Origin: Candidatus Electrothrix aestuarii | GTDB taxonomy: Bacteria > Desulfobacterota > Desulfobulbia > Desulfobulbales > Desulfobulbaceae | Direction of reading: 5' to 3' | DNA: 64,000 nucleotides | Assembly: GCA_032595685.2 (NCBI GenBank) | Contig: CP159373.1 | Coordinates: 4,069,821 to 4,133,820 of the forward strand | Part shown: positions 17,067 to 25,932 of the stretch, piece by piece | Layout: each line of letters begins with the position of its first letter | Numbering within the stretch: the first letter of the stretch is position 1 | Made by a program: the position numbers and the translations under genes | Notes under the pieces: model-generated | What the model saw: only the letters and a program-made list of their open reading frames with translations | Databases searched by the model: none | Told to the model about the DNA's origin: nothing

Positions 17067-18203
17067 ATGTGTCGATTAGCCCTGAAAACCGCAGATACAC
17101 CCTTCTCACCGTATGAGGTGCTGACCGGCATGGAGGCCATGCAGGAGGGATATGATGGCAGCGGTCTCGGACTGTTGCTGCGTGGTGTCAGTTTCGAGGA
17201 TTATAAATATAAAAAAGATGAGCAGATTATCCTGTCTGGTATTGCTCATACAGAGGCCGCGTTTAAACGCCTCCAGCGCCTTATGGAGGAACGGGGCTTT
17301 GAACAGGACTATGATCACCGTTTTAAGGTTGATTCCAGCCAGATTGATACCTCTGATCGTTATCAGTATATTGTTCGGGTGTACAAAAAGCCAGAAGGCC
17401 TCACAGAAAAAGAACTGGAAGATCGACTGATGCAGACCCGGCTTTTTCTCCGTAAAAATGGAGAAGAGCATGGGAACGATTTGACAATCTTCTCTTTTTG
17501 GTCTGATGTTGTGACCATTAAAGAAGTGGGTTGGCCCCTTCAGGTAGGTGATGGCCTGGGATTGAACGACGAGCGAATCAAGGCCAGAGTAGTTATGGCC
17601 CAGGGAAGGCAGAATACCAACTACGGTATTAATCTTTATGCCTGCCATCCCTTCTTTATCCAAGGTATCGCCACTATGACCAATGGCGAGAACACTGCCT
17701 TTGTTCCCATCAAAGAATGGTTGGAAGGAAAGAAAATTCCCGGCTACATGGGCTACCAGTCTGACTCTGAGGTCTTTGCCCATATTCTTCACTACGTGAC
17801 CAAACGGCTCAACCTGCCCTTGGCTGCATACAAACATGTTATTACCCCGCTGAAGACAGAAGAGTTGAATGCTCATCCCCAGGGAGACTTCCTCAAAGGC
17901 CTGCGAACCGCTTGTCGCCGTCTGATTATTGATGGCCCCAACGCCATTATTGGAACTCTGCCAGATGAAACCTGCATGCTGGTGATGGACCAGAAAAAGA
18001 TGCGACCAGCCACTGTTGGCGGACGTCCCGGTGCCTGGGCCATAGCCTCAGAGATGTGCGGTGTTGAGGCCCTTGTGCCGGACCGCGACCCTGCTCTTGA
18101 TTTTCAGCCCATGCGTGAACATACAGTAATTATTCCACCAGAACGAAAGGAACTTCAGATATGGTCTCAGTTCGATCAGTTTACACTCAGCCAAGCAGCT
18201 TAA
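17067..18203 (+). CDS. gltB: Glutamate synthase, class II glutamine amidotransferase subunit
   Basis: Releases ammonia from glutamine for glutamate synthesis. The start is the ATG at 17067: GGGAG lies seven bases upstream, and the protein then begins M-C-R-L, so that Cys2 becomes the N-terminal nucleophile after Met removal, as required in this fold. The frame extends upstream but would bury the Cys. At 378 residues it is only the amidotransferase domain; the synthase and GXGXG parts are in the next two genes, as in archaeal and some Desulfobacterota enzymes. N-Y-G-I-N-L-Y-A and the late V-G-G-R-P-G-A-W belong to the domain. The next gene starts inside its 3' end (43-base overlap). Confidence 0.9.
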   Translation: MCRLALKTADTPFSPYEVLTGMEAMQEGYDGSGLGLLLRGVSFEDYKYKKDEQIILSGIAHTEAAFKRLQRLMEERGFEQDYDHRFKVDSSQIDTSDRYQYIVRVYKKPEGLTEKELEDRLMQTRLFLRKNGEEHGNDLTIFSFWSDVVTIKEVGWPLQVGDGLGLNDERIKARVVMAQGRQNTNYGINLYACHPFFIQGIATMTNGENTAFVPIKEWLEGKKIPGYMGYQSDSEVFAHILHYVTKRLNLPLAAYKHVITPLKTEELNAHPQGDFLKGLRTACRRLIIDGPNAIIGTLPDETCMLVMDQKKMRPATVGGRPGAWAIASEMCGVEALVPDRDPALDFQPMREHTVIIPPERKELQIWSQFDQFTLSQAA

Positions 18204-19801
18204 CTTATAGCGACCTGCCCTGGATCATAGAGCACCGTGAGGATCGCTGTACCCTGTGCGGGCAGTGTACTGCGGTTTGCCCTAAGCAGGCTATCTACCT
18301 GACCTACCGTCGGCAGAGGGTACCCAAACTGGATATCCTGAAAAAGAAACGCGGTAACGAATACCGCCATTTTGTCGGCATTCGCCAAAATACCGAAGTT
18401 GATAAGATGTGTATTGGCTGCGGTATGTGTTCCTCTGTCTGTCCCAACGAGGCCATAGGTCCGGTGCCGAACCCCAATGAGCATCGCTCCAAATTTCATA
18501 TGGATCAGAAGGGGGATTCCTGGAAGCGCGGTGGACGCCGTAACCTTTCCGGTCGGACCGTGTTGGATCGCCTCTCTTTCGGTCGAATCTCCATGCTGAC
18601 TGATCCGGCTCTGGATGCAGGACGACATGAATTCAACGCCAATACTATTCTTGGTCGGGTACTGCCGCCGGAAGAATATATTCGTCGGCAAGCCGCTGGA
18701 GAGTGGATTCCACCAACCCGTGAGATCTTCCCCTTTGTGATCGGCTCCATGTCCTTTGGTGGCCTGTCCCCCAATATGTGGCTGGGACTGCTCCAGGGTG
18801 TGGCGTATTGTAATGAGGTCCTGGGAATTCCTGTGGTTATGGCCACTGGTGAGGGTGGTTGTCCGCCGTGGGTACTCAAGAGCCCCTTCCTCAAGTACAT
18901 CATTCTTCAGATCGCTTCTGGTTATTTTGGTTGGGATGAGATCATCCGCGCTATTCCAGAAATGCAATGTGATCCGGCAGCGATTGAGATCAAGTACGGT
19001 CAGGGCGCCAAGCCTGGTGACGGTGGGCTGCTGATGTGGTTCAAGGTCTCCAAGCTCATCGCTCGTCTGCGTGGTGTACCGGAAGGCGTTGATCTGCCTT
19101 CACCGCCGGTTCATCAGACACTCTACTCCATTGAGGAAAGTGTCATGAAGATGATCCAGACCATGTCTATGGCCTTTAATTTCCGAGTGCCGGTGTATCC
19201 GAAGATTTCTGGTTCTACTTCTGCGAAGTCTGTACTGAACAATTTGGTTCGTAACCCCTATGCCAGTGGTATGCTGATCGACGGTATTGATGGTGGAACC
19301 GGTGCAGCCTACAACGTTTCTATGGACGCAACCGGATATCCCATTGCCTCTAACGTCCGTGAGTGTTACCAGGATCTGGTGGCCCAGGGACGCCAGAATG
19401 AGATTCCTATTTTTGCAGCTGGTGGTGTGGGTAAGAACGGGAATGTAACCCAGAACGGTATGGCCCTGATTATGCTCGGAGCCTCCGGTGTCCACATCGG
19501 TAAATACATCATGCAGGCCTGTGCAGGCTGTCTCGGTAATGAGCTGGGACGCTGTAATGTCTGTAACGTGGGTATTTGTCCGAAAGGTATTACCAGCCAG
19601 AACGAGAAGCTGTATCGTCGCCTGGACCCGGATGATGTGGCTCAGCGAGTTGCTGATACCTTCTCTTCCATCAAGACTGAGATGAAAAAAATCATGGCTC
19701 CGCTGGGACGTTCTCAGAGCTTGCCTATTGGTATGTCTGATGCGCTGACCATTGATGATAAGGATGTGGCAGATCGTTTAGGCATCAAGTACGCCTGTTA
19801 A
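18161..19801 (+). CDS. gltB: Glutamate synthase, FMN-binding synthase subunit with N-terminal ferredoxin domain
   Basis: Condenses 2-oxoglutarate with ammonia, using electrons passed through FMN and Fe-S clusters. Residues ~25-110 carry two 4Fe-4S motifs, C-T-L-C-G-Q-C-T-A-V-C-P and C-I-G-C-G-M-C-S-S-V-C-P. The rest is the FMN-binding barrel: G-S-M-S-F-G-G-L-S, E-I-K-Y-G-Q-G-A-K-P-G-D-G-G, D-G-I-D-G-G-T-G-A-A and a Cys cluster C-A-G-C-L-G-N-E-L-G-R-C-N-V-C. At 546 residues it fits the stand-alone archaeal-type subunit. The ATG follows AAGGAA. It overlaps the amidotransferase gene, so the two are translated together. Confidence 0.93.
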   Translation: MVSVRSVYTQPSSLTYSDLPWIIEHREDRCTLCGQCTAVCPKQAIYLTYRRQRVPKLDILKKKRGNEYRHFVGIRQNTEVDKMCIGCGMCSSVCPNEAIGPVPNPNEHRSKFHMDQKGDSWKRGGRRNLSGRTVLDRLSFGRISMLTDPALDAGRHEFNANTILGRVLPPEEYIRRQAAGEWIPPTREIFPFVIGSMSFGGLSPNMWLGLLQGVAYCNEVLGIPVVMATGEGGCPPWVLKSPFLKYIILQIASGYFGWDEIIRAIPEMQCDPAAIEIKYGQGAKPGDGGLLMWFKVSKLIARLRGVPEGVDLPSPPVHQTLYSIEESVMKMIQTMSMAFNFRVPVYPKISGSTSAKSVLNNLVRNPYASGMLIDGIDGGTGAAYNVSMDATGYPIASNVRECYQDLVAQGRQNEIPIFAAGGVGKNGNVTQNGMALIMLGASGVHIGKYIMQACAGCLGNELGRCNVCNVGICPKGITSQNEKLYRRLDPDDVAQRVADTFSSIKTEMKKIMAPLGRSQSLPIGMSDALTIDDKDVADRLGIKYAC

Positions 19802-19817
19802 ACAGCTGTGCTACTAC

Positions 19818-19852
19818 TCCCCTGTCTTCTCGTCTCTAAAAGAAACAGGGGA
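19818..19852 (+). terminator. Hairpin after the FMN subunit gene
   Basis: TCCCCTGT (19818-19825) pairs with ACAGGGGA (19845-19852), followed by AACTGTAATTTTT. It is a candidate weak terminator or processing stem inside the glutamate synthase cluster. Confidence 0.5.
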
Positions 19853-19935
19853 AACTGTAATTTTTCATTAAAGCAGATGGACAGCTTTTTCTTTATCAGA
19901 CGTGATAGGTCTACGTGCTGTCCTCCAGTTTTTAA

Positions 19936-19966
19936 AGCACGCTCATAGAGCGTGCTATATTTTTCT
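19936..19966 (+). terminator. 9-bp hairpin with T-run before the GXGXG-GltD fusion gene
   Basis: AGCACGCTC, loop ATA, GAGCGTGCT, then ATATTTTTC. This is a good intrinsic terminator shape 90 bases before the third glutamate synthase gene. That gene may therefore need its own promoter or rely on read-through. Confidence 0.65.
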
Positions 19967-20055
19967 TCGTTCCTGCTTGGATGAAAAAATTATCAATATA
20001 ATGAAAGAATAACAGAAAGACGGGCAGGCTGCCCATAATCACTGATTCAATACCT

Positions 20056-22413
20056 ATGAGTGAGCGAAAAGTAATAAAAGTTAGCGGCAAAGACGCCAAT
20101 GGTCGGCGCCTGACGTCCAAGATATTCGAAGAAGAGGTACGTGGTGCAGCAGCAGATGCCGACGAACTGATTCTGGAGTCTTTTGGTCAGCATAATATTG
20201 GCCTGCGACTCGGTAATGTAGAGCGCCCTCTGACCATCCGTATCACAGGACCAGCTGGCCAGCGCGTGGGCTGTATGGGTATGCCTGGTTCCACGATCAT
20301 CTGTGAAGGCTCTGCCTCTGACGATGTGGGCTACCTCAATATCGGGGCAGACGTTATCGTGAAAGGCGATGCCACCAACGGTGTTTGCAATGCGATGGCC
20401 GGTGGCCGGGTGATGATCGGTGGTTCCATCGGTGCCCGTGGCCTGACCATGACCAAGTGGAACCCGGAATACGAGAGACCAGAGATGTGGGTACTCGGTT
20501 CTGTAGGCGATACCTTTGCCGAGTTCAACTGCGGTGGTATTGCGGTCATCTGTGGTCATGAACCTAAAAATCCAGACAACGTTCTGGGCTATCGTCCTTG
20601 CGTTGGTATGGTTGGTGGACAGGTCTATTTTCGTGGTAATATCGATGAGAGTTACTCACGAAGGAATGCAAAATTGACCAGCCCTACAGATGAGGAATGG
20701 CAATGGCTTGTTGAGCGGTTGCCGGAATATTTGGAGTCTATTGGACGCCCTGAGTTGCTGGAGACCCTAAGCAACCGTGAGGAGTGGAACCTCCTCAGTG
20801 CTGTCACAGCTCAGGAACGCGCACTGATGTTCTCTGGCCCAATGTCCATGTCTGAGTTCTCTGCTCGTATCTGGAATAACGGTTTTGGCGGTGGAGATCC
20901 TCTTCGTGATCTGGCACCAGGACTGGACCGTTCCTTAGTCGGTGTTGTTGAGACCGGCGAGATGCGACGCCGCAGACCCTACTGGGTCAATCGTGATTCA
21001 GCAGCGCCCTGCACCTATTACTGCCCTATGCACATCCCGACCATTGATCGGCTGAGGATGATTCGTGAGGGAAGAAACGACGAAGCCTATGAGATGTTGC
21101 TTCGCTATACCCCTTTCCCAGCCTCTGTCTGCGGTACGATCTGCCCGAACCTCTGCATCCAGAATTGCTCACGCAAGAAAGTGGATTATTCCATTGATGT
21201 AGCCGTTCTTGGCCAGGCTGTGCATAATGTAGATCCTCCCAAGTGCAAACCTGCCACTGGCCATAAAGTTGCTATTATTGGTGGTGGTCCTGGTGGTATG
21301 GGTGCTGCTTGGCATCTGGCCTTAGCAGGGATTGAGGCGCATATTTTTGAAAAAAGTGATGAGCTGGGCGGAAAGCTGGCTCAGACCATCCCTTGGGAAC
21401 GTCTGACCAAGGCAGTTTGGCAGATGGAGGTTGAGCGCTTCCTCAAAAACGAGCTTATCACCGTCAACCTTGGCGTGGAAATGACCAAGGAAAAAATGGA
21501 AGAGCTGAAAGAGGAATTCGACTATGTTATCGTCTCTGTTGGCACGCACCAGCCGAAGATTATCCCTTTTTCTGGTCATGATCGTGTTATTCCTGCCCTG
21601 GATTATCTAAAGGCAGCCAAGAGCGACTCTCCTATGGAGACCGGCAAGCAAGTGGTCATCATTGGTGCTGGTAACGTGGGATGCGATGTTGCTGCTGAGT
21701 GCTATCGTCTTGGAGCAGAAGAGGTCACTTTGGTGGACATTCAGAAACCATTGGCCTTTGGTAAGGAGCGTGATGCGGCTGAGGCCTTGGGGGCTACCTT
21801 TAAATGGCCTGTGATGACCAAGGAAGTCACGGAGGAAGGATTAGTCACAGATAAGGATGAGCTGATTCCTGCACAGACCGTGATTATTTCCATTGGCGAT
21901 GTGCCGAGCCTGCCTTTCCTGCCGGAAAGCGTCGAGGTGGTCAATATTGCTGGTGGTTCCTGGATCAAGACCGATGATGCGGGTCGGACCACAGATGAGA
22001 AGATTCTGGCGGTCGGTGATGTGGAGCGCCCTGGTTTGGCGACCAATGCCTTGGGTGCGGCCAAACGGACAGCAGAATATTTGGCCTCAGTTCTGGATGA
22101 AACAGAGTGGAAGCCCTTTGCCCAGAAGCTGATTCAGTACGAAGCCCTGACCATTGCTCATTATGATCCGGCTGATGAAAAGGGTGATACCGAGAATCAG
22201 CAGGCAGCCCGCTGTTTAAGTTGCGGCTCCTGCCGAGACTGTCATCTCTGTGAGACCATCTGTCCGACGCATGCCATCTCCCGCCGTGAGGCCGTGGCTG
22301 CTGGTCCCGATGGGGTAAGCTTTGAGTATGTGTCTGATGACAGCAAGTGTATTGCTTGTGGATTCTGTGCAGACACCTGCCCCTGTGGTATTTGGACCAT
22401 GCGTCCCTACTAA
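20056..22413 (+). CDS. gltD: Glutamate synthase GXGXG domain fused to GltD-like FAD/NADPH oxidoreductase and ferredoxin
   Basis: Completes the split enzyme. Residues ~1-200 are the GXGXG beta-helix of the large subunit (G-C-M-G-M-P-G-S, G-G-R-V-M-I-G-G-S-I-G-A-R-G). The middle (~300-690) is the GltD small subunit: an Fe-S N-terminus (P-C-T-Y-Y-C-P, C-G-T-I-C-P-N-L-C), an FAD site V-A-I-I-G-G-G-P-G-G-M-G-A-A and an NADPH site V-V-I-I-G-A-G-N-V-G-C-D. The C-terminus adds a two-cluster ferredoxin (C-R-D-C-H-L-C-E-T-I-C-P and C-I-A-C-G-F-C-A-D-T-C-P). It would pass NAD(P)H or ferredoxin electrons to the synthase. At 785 residues it is a three-part fusion. The ATG at 20056 has a weak ribosome site. 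Confidence 0.9.
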   Translation: MSERKVIKVSGKDANGRRLTSKIFEEEVRGAAADADELILESFGQHNIGLRLGNVERPLTIRITGPAGQRVGCMGMPGSTIICEGSASDDVGYLNIGADVIVKGDATNGVCNAMAGGRVMIGGSIGARGLTMTKWNPEYERPEMWVLGSVGDTFAEFNCGGIAVICGHEPKNPDNVLGYRPCVGMVGGQVYFRGNIDESYSRRNAKLTSPTDEEWQWLVERLPEYLESIGRPELLETLSNREEWNLLSAVTAQERALMFSGPMSMSEFSARIWNNGFGGGDPLRDLAPGLDRSLVGVVETGEMRRRRPYWVNRDSAAPCTYYCPMHIPTIDRLRMIREGRNDEAYEMLLRYTPFPASVCGTICPNLCIQNCSRKKVDYSIDVAVLGQAVHNVDPPKCKPATGHKVAIIGGGPGGMGAAWHLALAGIEAHIFEKSDELGGKLAQTIPWERLTKAVWQMEVERFLKNELITVNLGVEMTKEKMEELKEEFDYVIVSVGTHQPKIIPFSGHDRVIPALDYLKAAKSDSPMETGKQVVIIGAGNVGCDVAAECYRLGAEEVTLVDIQKPLAFGKERDAAEALGATFKWPVMTKEVTEEGLVTDKDELIPAQTVIISIGDVPSLPFLPESVEVVNIAGGSWIKTDDAGRTTDEKILAVGDVERPGLATNALGAAKRTAEYLASVLDETEWKPFAQKLIQYEALTIAHYDPADEKGDTENQQAARCLSCGSCRDCHLCETICPTHAISRREAVAAGPDGVSFEYVSDDSKCIACGFCADTCPCGIWTMRPY

Positions 22414-22976
22414 GGGGATAACTCTTCAGCCTCCCAGAACAACAAGTCCCGGACATCAAAAAAGATGTCCGGGACAACCATTCTGCATATCGATAATCGA
22501 CCGAGTCAATTCCTGGCTCAGTACTTAGCTATCTATCAGCTCTTCACGTTATTTCAAAGTAATTGACGCGCCCTCTTTAGGGCCATACGCTGCGCTTAAT
22601 CCCTGTTCCATCTCCTTGAACTATTTGCCTTTATGGGTATCTATAACATATAATATCAAGTAATTAAACACTCAGGTGAAAAGTTCAAATGAGTTCAGAG
22701 AAATATAAAAAAATATGCTCAGATAAACAGCCCAAATCAGCCCAAACGGGGCGGTTTGATCATTATTCTAAAAAATATTTTGATGATGATAACTGTAAAT
22801 AGTCGTAAAGTTAAGCAGATAACCCTGGATAGTATTCCATCTTTTTACCTGATTTTTAGGAATGCTCCCGTCAATATCCGTGTTCCCTGTTGGCAATTTT
22901 TGGTGGACATATTATATTCGTGCCTGCTGAGATATATGAATAAACCCAAAAAACGCATAACCGGTTTAATATAGGT
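22414..22976. other. Intergenic region before folC
   Basis: About 560 AT-rich bases. It contains a strong hairpin at 22446-22475 (separate entry) and a short direct repeat CAGCCCAAA at about 22729-22745. I see no convincing gene; the longest frame (72 codons from 22756) has no ribosome site or recognisable composition. Confidence 0.5.
22446..22475 (+). terminator. 12-bp perfect hairpin after the glutamate synthase cluster
   Basis: GTCCCGGACATC, loop AAAAAA, GATGTCCGGGAC. It lies 33 bases after the stop codon. No T-run follows, so it may be a processing or stability stem or a Rho-linked end rather than a classic terminator. Confidence 0.6.
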
Positions 22977-24299
22977 ATGAATTACCAAGAGGCGTGGGAA
23001 TTCCTGGACCAACTCCAGTTTTTTAAGATCAAGCTGGGCCTGGATTCCATGAATCAATTTTTAGAGCGATTGGGCAATCCGCACCGCGATTTACAATGTA
23101 TCCATATCGGTGGCACTAACGGCAAGGGCTCGGTAGGTGCAACGCTTTGCTCAATTCTTACAGCTGCTGGTTACAAGACAGGGTTTTATACATCACCTCA
23201 TCTTAGCTCGGTACGGGAACGATTTCGAATTGGTAAGCATTATATTGGGAAAGATGATTTTGCCCGTCTGATTACAAAAATTCATGGTGCGCTTGATGGT
23301 AACCCAATTACCTATTTTGAATGCACCACCACTTTGGCCTTGCTTTGGTTTGCAGAGCAAAAAGTCGATTGCGCTATTTTGGAAGTGGGGATGGGGGGCC
23401 GTTTAGATGCTACTAATGTGGTGACGCCTCTTCTTTCTCTGGTTACCAATGTGAGCATGGACCACGAGCAGTACCTGGGAAACACCTTGGCAGAAGTTTC
23501 TACTGAAAAGGCAGGAATTATTAAAGAAGGCATTCCCGTTGTGTCTGGCGTTGCAGATGATGATTCGGGAAAGATTATTCGTCAAACCTGCGATGAACGC
23601 AAGGCGCAGCTCTTTCTTTTTGGCAGGGAATTTAATGGCTCTTTTAGCCAAGAGAGTAAAAAAAAATGGCAATATAACGGGTTGGACGGTGAGGCTCTGG
23701 TGGATCTTCCCATGTCTCTACGCGGTAATTATCAGATTGCTAATTCTTCTTTGGCCCTTGCTGCGATTCAGCTTCTCCGTCAACAGGGATGGGGCGTCAC
23801 AGAGGGACAGCTTCGCACGGGACTGCAAGAAACCTTTTGGCCAGGGCGTTTAGAATTTTTTCGCCTGAATAAGGAAGGGAAAAAAATCGATAAAAAAGAT
23901 GAAGGTTGGAATTTTCTTCTTGATGGGGCCCATAACCCTGCTGGTGTTAAAGCGCTGAAGCATGCCCTGCGCGATTTTTCCCGCAATCGTCTTATTTTGG
24001 TTTGGGGAGCAATGAGTGATAAAGATTTACGTGTTACGCTCAGCGAGATCTCTCCCCTTGCCGATATTATTATTTTTACCCGGCCAGAGTCGGAACGTTC
24101 GGCTCGGACAAGTCAGCTTAAAGGATGCGTATCAAGTGCTATGCACCAAAAGGTGATTTGCACGGAAGCTGTGCCTGCGGCTTTGCAACAGGCTCGGGTC
24201 CTGGCAAGTGGTCAGGATTTGATCTGTATCGCCGGTTCACTATATCTTGTTGGAATAGCTCGACAGCTGTTGTTAGGAGGACTTGTCGATGATGAATGA
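22977..24299 (+). CDS. folC: Bifunctional folylpolyglutamate / dihydrofolate synthase
   Basis: Adds glutamate to dihydropteroate and to folates, using ATP, in the cytosol. The 440 residues have the family length. The P-loop I-G-G-T-N-G-K-G-S-V is at residues ~42-51. A conserved T-S-P-H-L segment and the metal and substrate motif L-E-V-G-M-G-G-R-L-D-A-T-N-V follow. The C-terminal Rossmann-like domain has L-L-D-G-A-H-N-P-A-G. The ATG at 22977 fits the alignment, though the ribosome site is weak. It overlaps the HNH gene downstream by a few codons, so the two are probably co-transcribed. Confidence 0.95.
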   Translation: MNYQEAWEFLDQLQFFKIKLGLDSMNQFLERLGNPHRDLQCIHIGGTNGKGSVGATLCSILTAAGYKTGFYTSPHLSSVRERFRIGKHYIGKDDFARLITKIHGALDGNPITYFECTTTLALLWFAEQKVDCAILEVGMGGRLDATNVVTPLLSLVTNVSMDHEQYLGNTLAEVSTEKAGIIKEGIPVVSGVADDDSGKIIRQTCDERKAQLFLFGREFNGSFSQESKKKWQYNGLDGEALVDLPMSLRGNYQIANSSLALAAIQLLRQQGWGVTEGQLRTGLQETFWPGRLEFFRLNKEGKKIDKKDEGWNFLLDGAHNPAGVKALKHALRDFSRNRLILVWGAMSDKDLRVTLSEISPLADIIIFTRPESERSARTSQLKGCVSSAMHQKVICTEAVPAALQQARVLASGQDLICIAGSLYLVGIARQLLLGGLVDDE

Positions 24300-24576
24300 A
24301 GATTTTGCTTATGGTTTCGGAGTTGATGAATCAACCATCCGAGCAGAAAGAAAAAAAGCCAGAGAGTTACGCAAAACCCGATGGTGGCAGCAGAAGACCG
24401 CTGAAGGGATTTGTCATTACTGCCAGCAGAAATTTCCTGTCAACGAACTGACGATGGACCATGTTATACCCCTGTCCAGGGGCGGTCGCTCGACTAAGGG
24501 CAATTTAGTTCCCTGTTGCAAGGAATGTAATACGGCGAAAAAAACAGATTTACCTCCAGAGCTTGAGGAACTTTAA
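24289..24576 (+). CDS. HNH endonuclease domain protein
   Basis: A 95-residue HNH nuclease. The ATG at 24289 is chosen because AGGAGG lies eight bases before it, although the frame opens with a TTG at 24283. The domain is C-H-Y-C-Q-Q-K-F-P, then T-M-D-H-V-I-P-L-S-R-G-G with the catalytic His, N-L-V-P-C-C-K-E-C-N-T-A-K with the zinc pair and the Asn. Such short HNH proteins next to housekeeping genes are widespread; their role (repair, restriction or RNA) is not established. Its start overlaps the folC stop. Confidence 0.9.
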   Translation: MMNEDFAYGFGVDESTIRAERKKARELRKTRWWQQKTAEGICHYCQQKFPVNELTMDHVIPLSRGGRSTKGNLVPCCKECNTAKKTDLPPELEEL

Positions 24577-24730
24577 GGGGTTCTCACCAGTATATTTCAT
24601 TGTTACGAACGGCAAGCAGCTTACCTCTCTCTTTTATACTGAGCTCAGTTCAGCAAATTTTTGTAAAGGGCTGCTTGTTTCTTGCTGCATATCTTCTGTA
24701 ATTTTCGTTTTCCTTTTCTCCCTTCTTGTT

Positions 24731-24759
24731 TGACTTGTTTCTTCCTCTCATATAGAATT
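24731..24759 (+). promoter_or_regulatory. Sigma-70-type promoter of the first cytochrome c peroxidase gene
   Basis: TTGACT (24731-24736), 17-base spacer, TAGAAT (24754-24759), about 64 bases before the start codon. Spacing is ideal. No terminator is visible between it and the gene. Confidence 0.6.
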
Positions 24760-24822
24760 ACGAGAAAAACAAACAATATTATTTTATGCTTCAATAATCT
24801 AATAAAAAACAGGAGGAACAAT

Positions 24823-25824
24823 ATGAAGGTCAAATCAGGCGTGATGTCATTTCTTTGCATGGCTATTCTGGGCGCAGCAGGTGCAGCAGGTGCAGCAGAA
24901 GAAGAACCGGTGCAGCCTATTCCGCCAGTAAAGGAAATTAATTTGGCCAAGGCCGAGCTCGGCAAAAAACTTTTTTTTGATCCTCGCCTTTCCAAGTCAG
25001 GTTTTATCTCTTGTAATTCCTGCCACAACTTAAGCATGGGTGGGTCAGACAACCTGAAGACCTCTATTGGTCATAACTGGCAGAAAGGTCCGATTAACGC
25101 TCCTACTGTACTAAACTCCAGCCTGAATTTTGTTCAGTTCTGGGATGGTCGGGCAGAAACGTTGAAAGATCAGGCCGGGGGGCCCATCGCCAATCCCGGC
25201 GAGATGGCATTTACCCATGAGATGGCTGAAGATGTCTTGGCGTCTATTCCAGGATATGTTACCGAATTCAAGCAGGTCTTTGGTGATGATGCAATTAATA
25301 TTGATCGGGCCACTGATGCCATTGCTGAGTTTGAAAAAACCCTAGTGACCCCGAACTCTCGCTTTGACCAATGGCTACTGGGCGATAACGATGCCCTGAC
25401 TGCTGATGAACAGGCAGGCTACAAGTTGTTTAAGGATTCTGGATGTATTTCCTGTCATTACGGCGTGGCAATGGGTGGATCCTCCTTCCAGAAAATGGGC
25501 GTAGTGGAAGAATACAAGTCCAAAAGTCCGGCTGAAGGTCGAAAGGCTGTGACTGGCAAGGATGAAGATCGTTTTGCTTTCAAGGTGCCGACTCTGCGAA
25601 ACGTGGAAATGACCTATCCGTATTTCCATGATGGTGAGGCTGAGACCCTGACTGAGGCTGTTGATATTATGGGTCGCCTACAGCTTGGTGCAAAATTTAC
25701 TAATAAGCAGAATGCACAGATCGTGGCCTTTCTGAAAAGCCTGACGGGTGAGCAGCCGTCATTCACGCTGCCGATTTTACCGCCTTCAAACGAAAAAACC
25801 CCGCAGCCCAGGCCTTTTGAGTAA
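24823..25824 (+). CDS. ccpA: Di-haem cytochrome c peroxidase (CcpA/MacA type), copy 1
   Basis: Reduces hydrogen peroxide in the periplasm with electrons from c-type cytochromes. The ATG at 24823 has AGGAGG seven bases upstream and opens a signal peptide ending in an Ala-rich run (A-G-A-A-G-A-A). The long frame upstream of this is not used. Two haem sites: C-N-S-C-H (peroxidatic haem) and C-I-S-C-H (electron-transfer haem). Other family blocks are F-F-D-P-R-L-S, N-A-P-T-V-L-N-S, F-W-D-G-R-A and F-K-V-P-T-L-R-N-V. At 333 residues the length is normal. It is followed by a terminator and a near copy at 25933. Confidence 0.95.
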   Translation: MKVKSGVMSFLCMAILGAAGAAGAAEEEPVQPIPPVKEINLAKAELGKKLFFDPRLSKSGFISCNSCHNLSMGGSDNLKTSIGHNWQKGPINAPTVLNSSLNFVQFWDGRAETLKDQAGGPIANPGEMAFTHEMAEDVLASIPGYVTEFKQVFGDDAINIDRATDAIAEFEKTLVTPNSRFDQWLLGDNDALTADEQAGYKLFKDSGCISCHYGVAMGGSSFQKMGVVEEYKSKSPAEGRKAVTGKDEDRFAFKVPTLRNVEMTYPYFHDGEAETLTEAVDIMGRLQLGAKFTNKQNAQIVAFLKSLTGEQPSFTLPILPPSNEKTPQPRPFE

Positions 25825-25869
25825 GAACGAATTGTATTTCTTTATGACAAACGGTTGATTTTTGCTTTT

Positions 25870-25897
25870 ATCCCCGGTTTTGCCGGGGATTTTTTTT
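25870..25897 (+). terminator. Intrinsic terminator between the two peroxidase genes
   Basis: ATCCCCGG, loop TTTTG, CCGGGGAT, then a run of eight T. This is a classic Rho-independent terminator 45 bases after the first copy, so the second copy likely has its own or a read-through transcript. Confidence 0.88.
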
Positions 25898-25932
25898 GCT
25901 ATTTTTCGAATTTTTTTTGAGAGGCACCGTTT

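Noticed and set aside
22756-22974. 72-codon frame before folC
   Set aside because: No ribosome site, many rare-looking codons in AT-rich spacer, no recognisable features.
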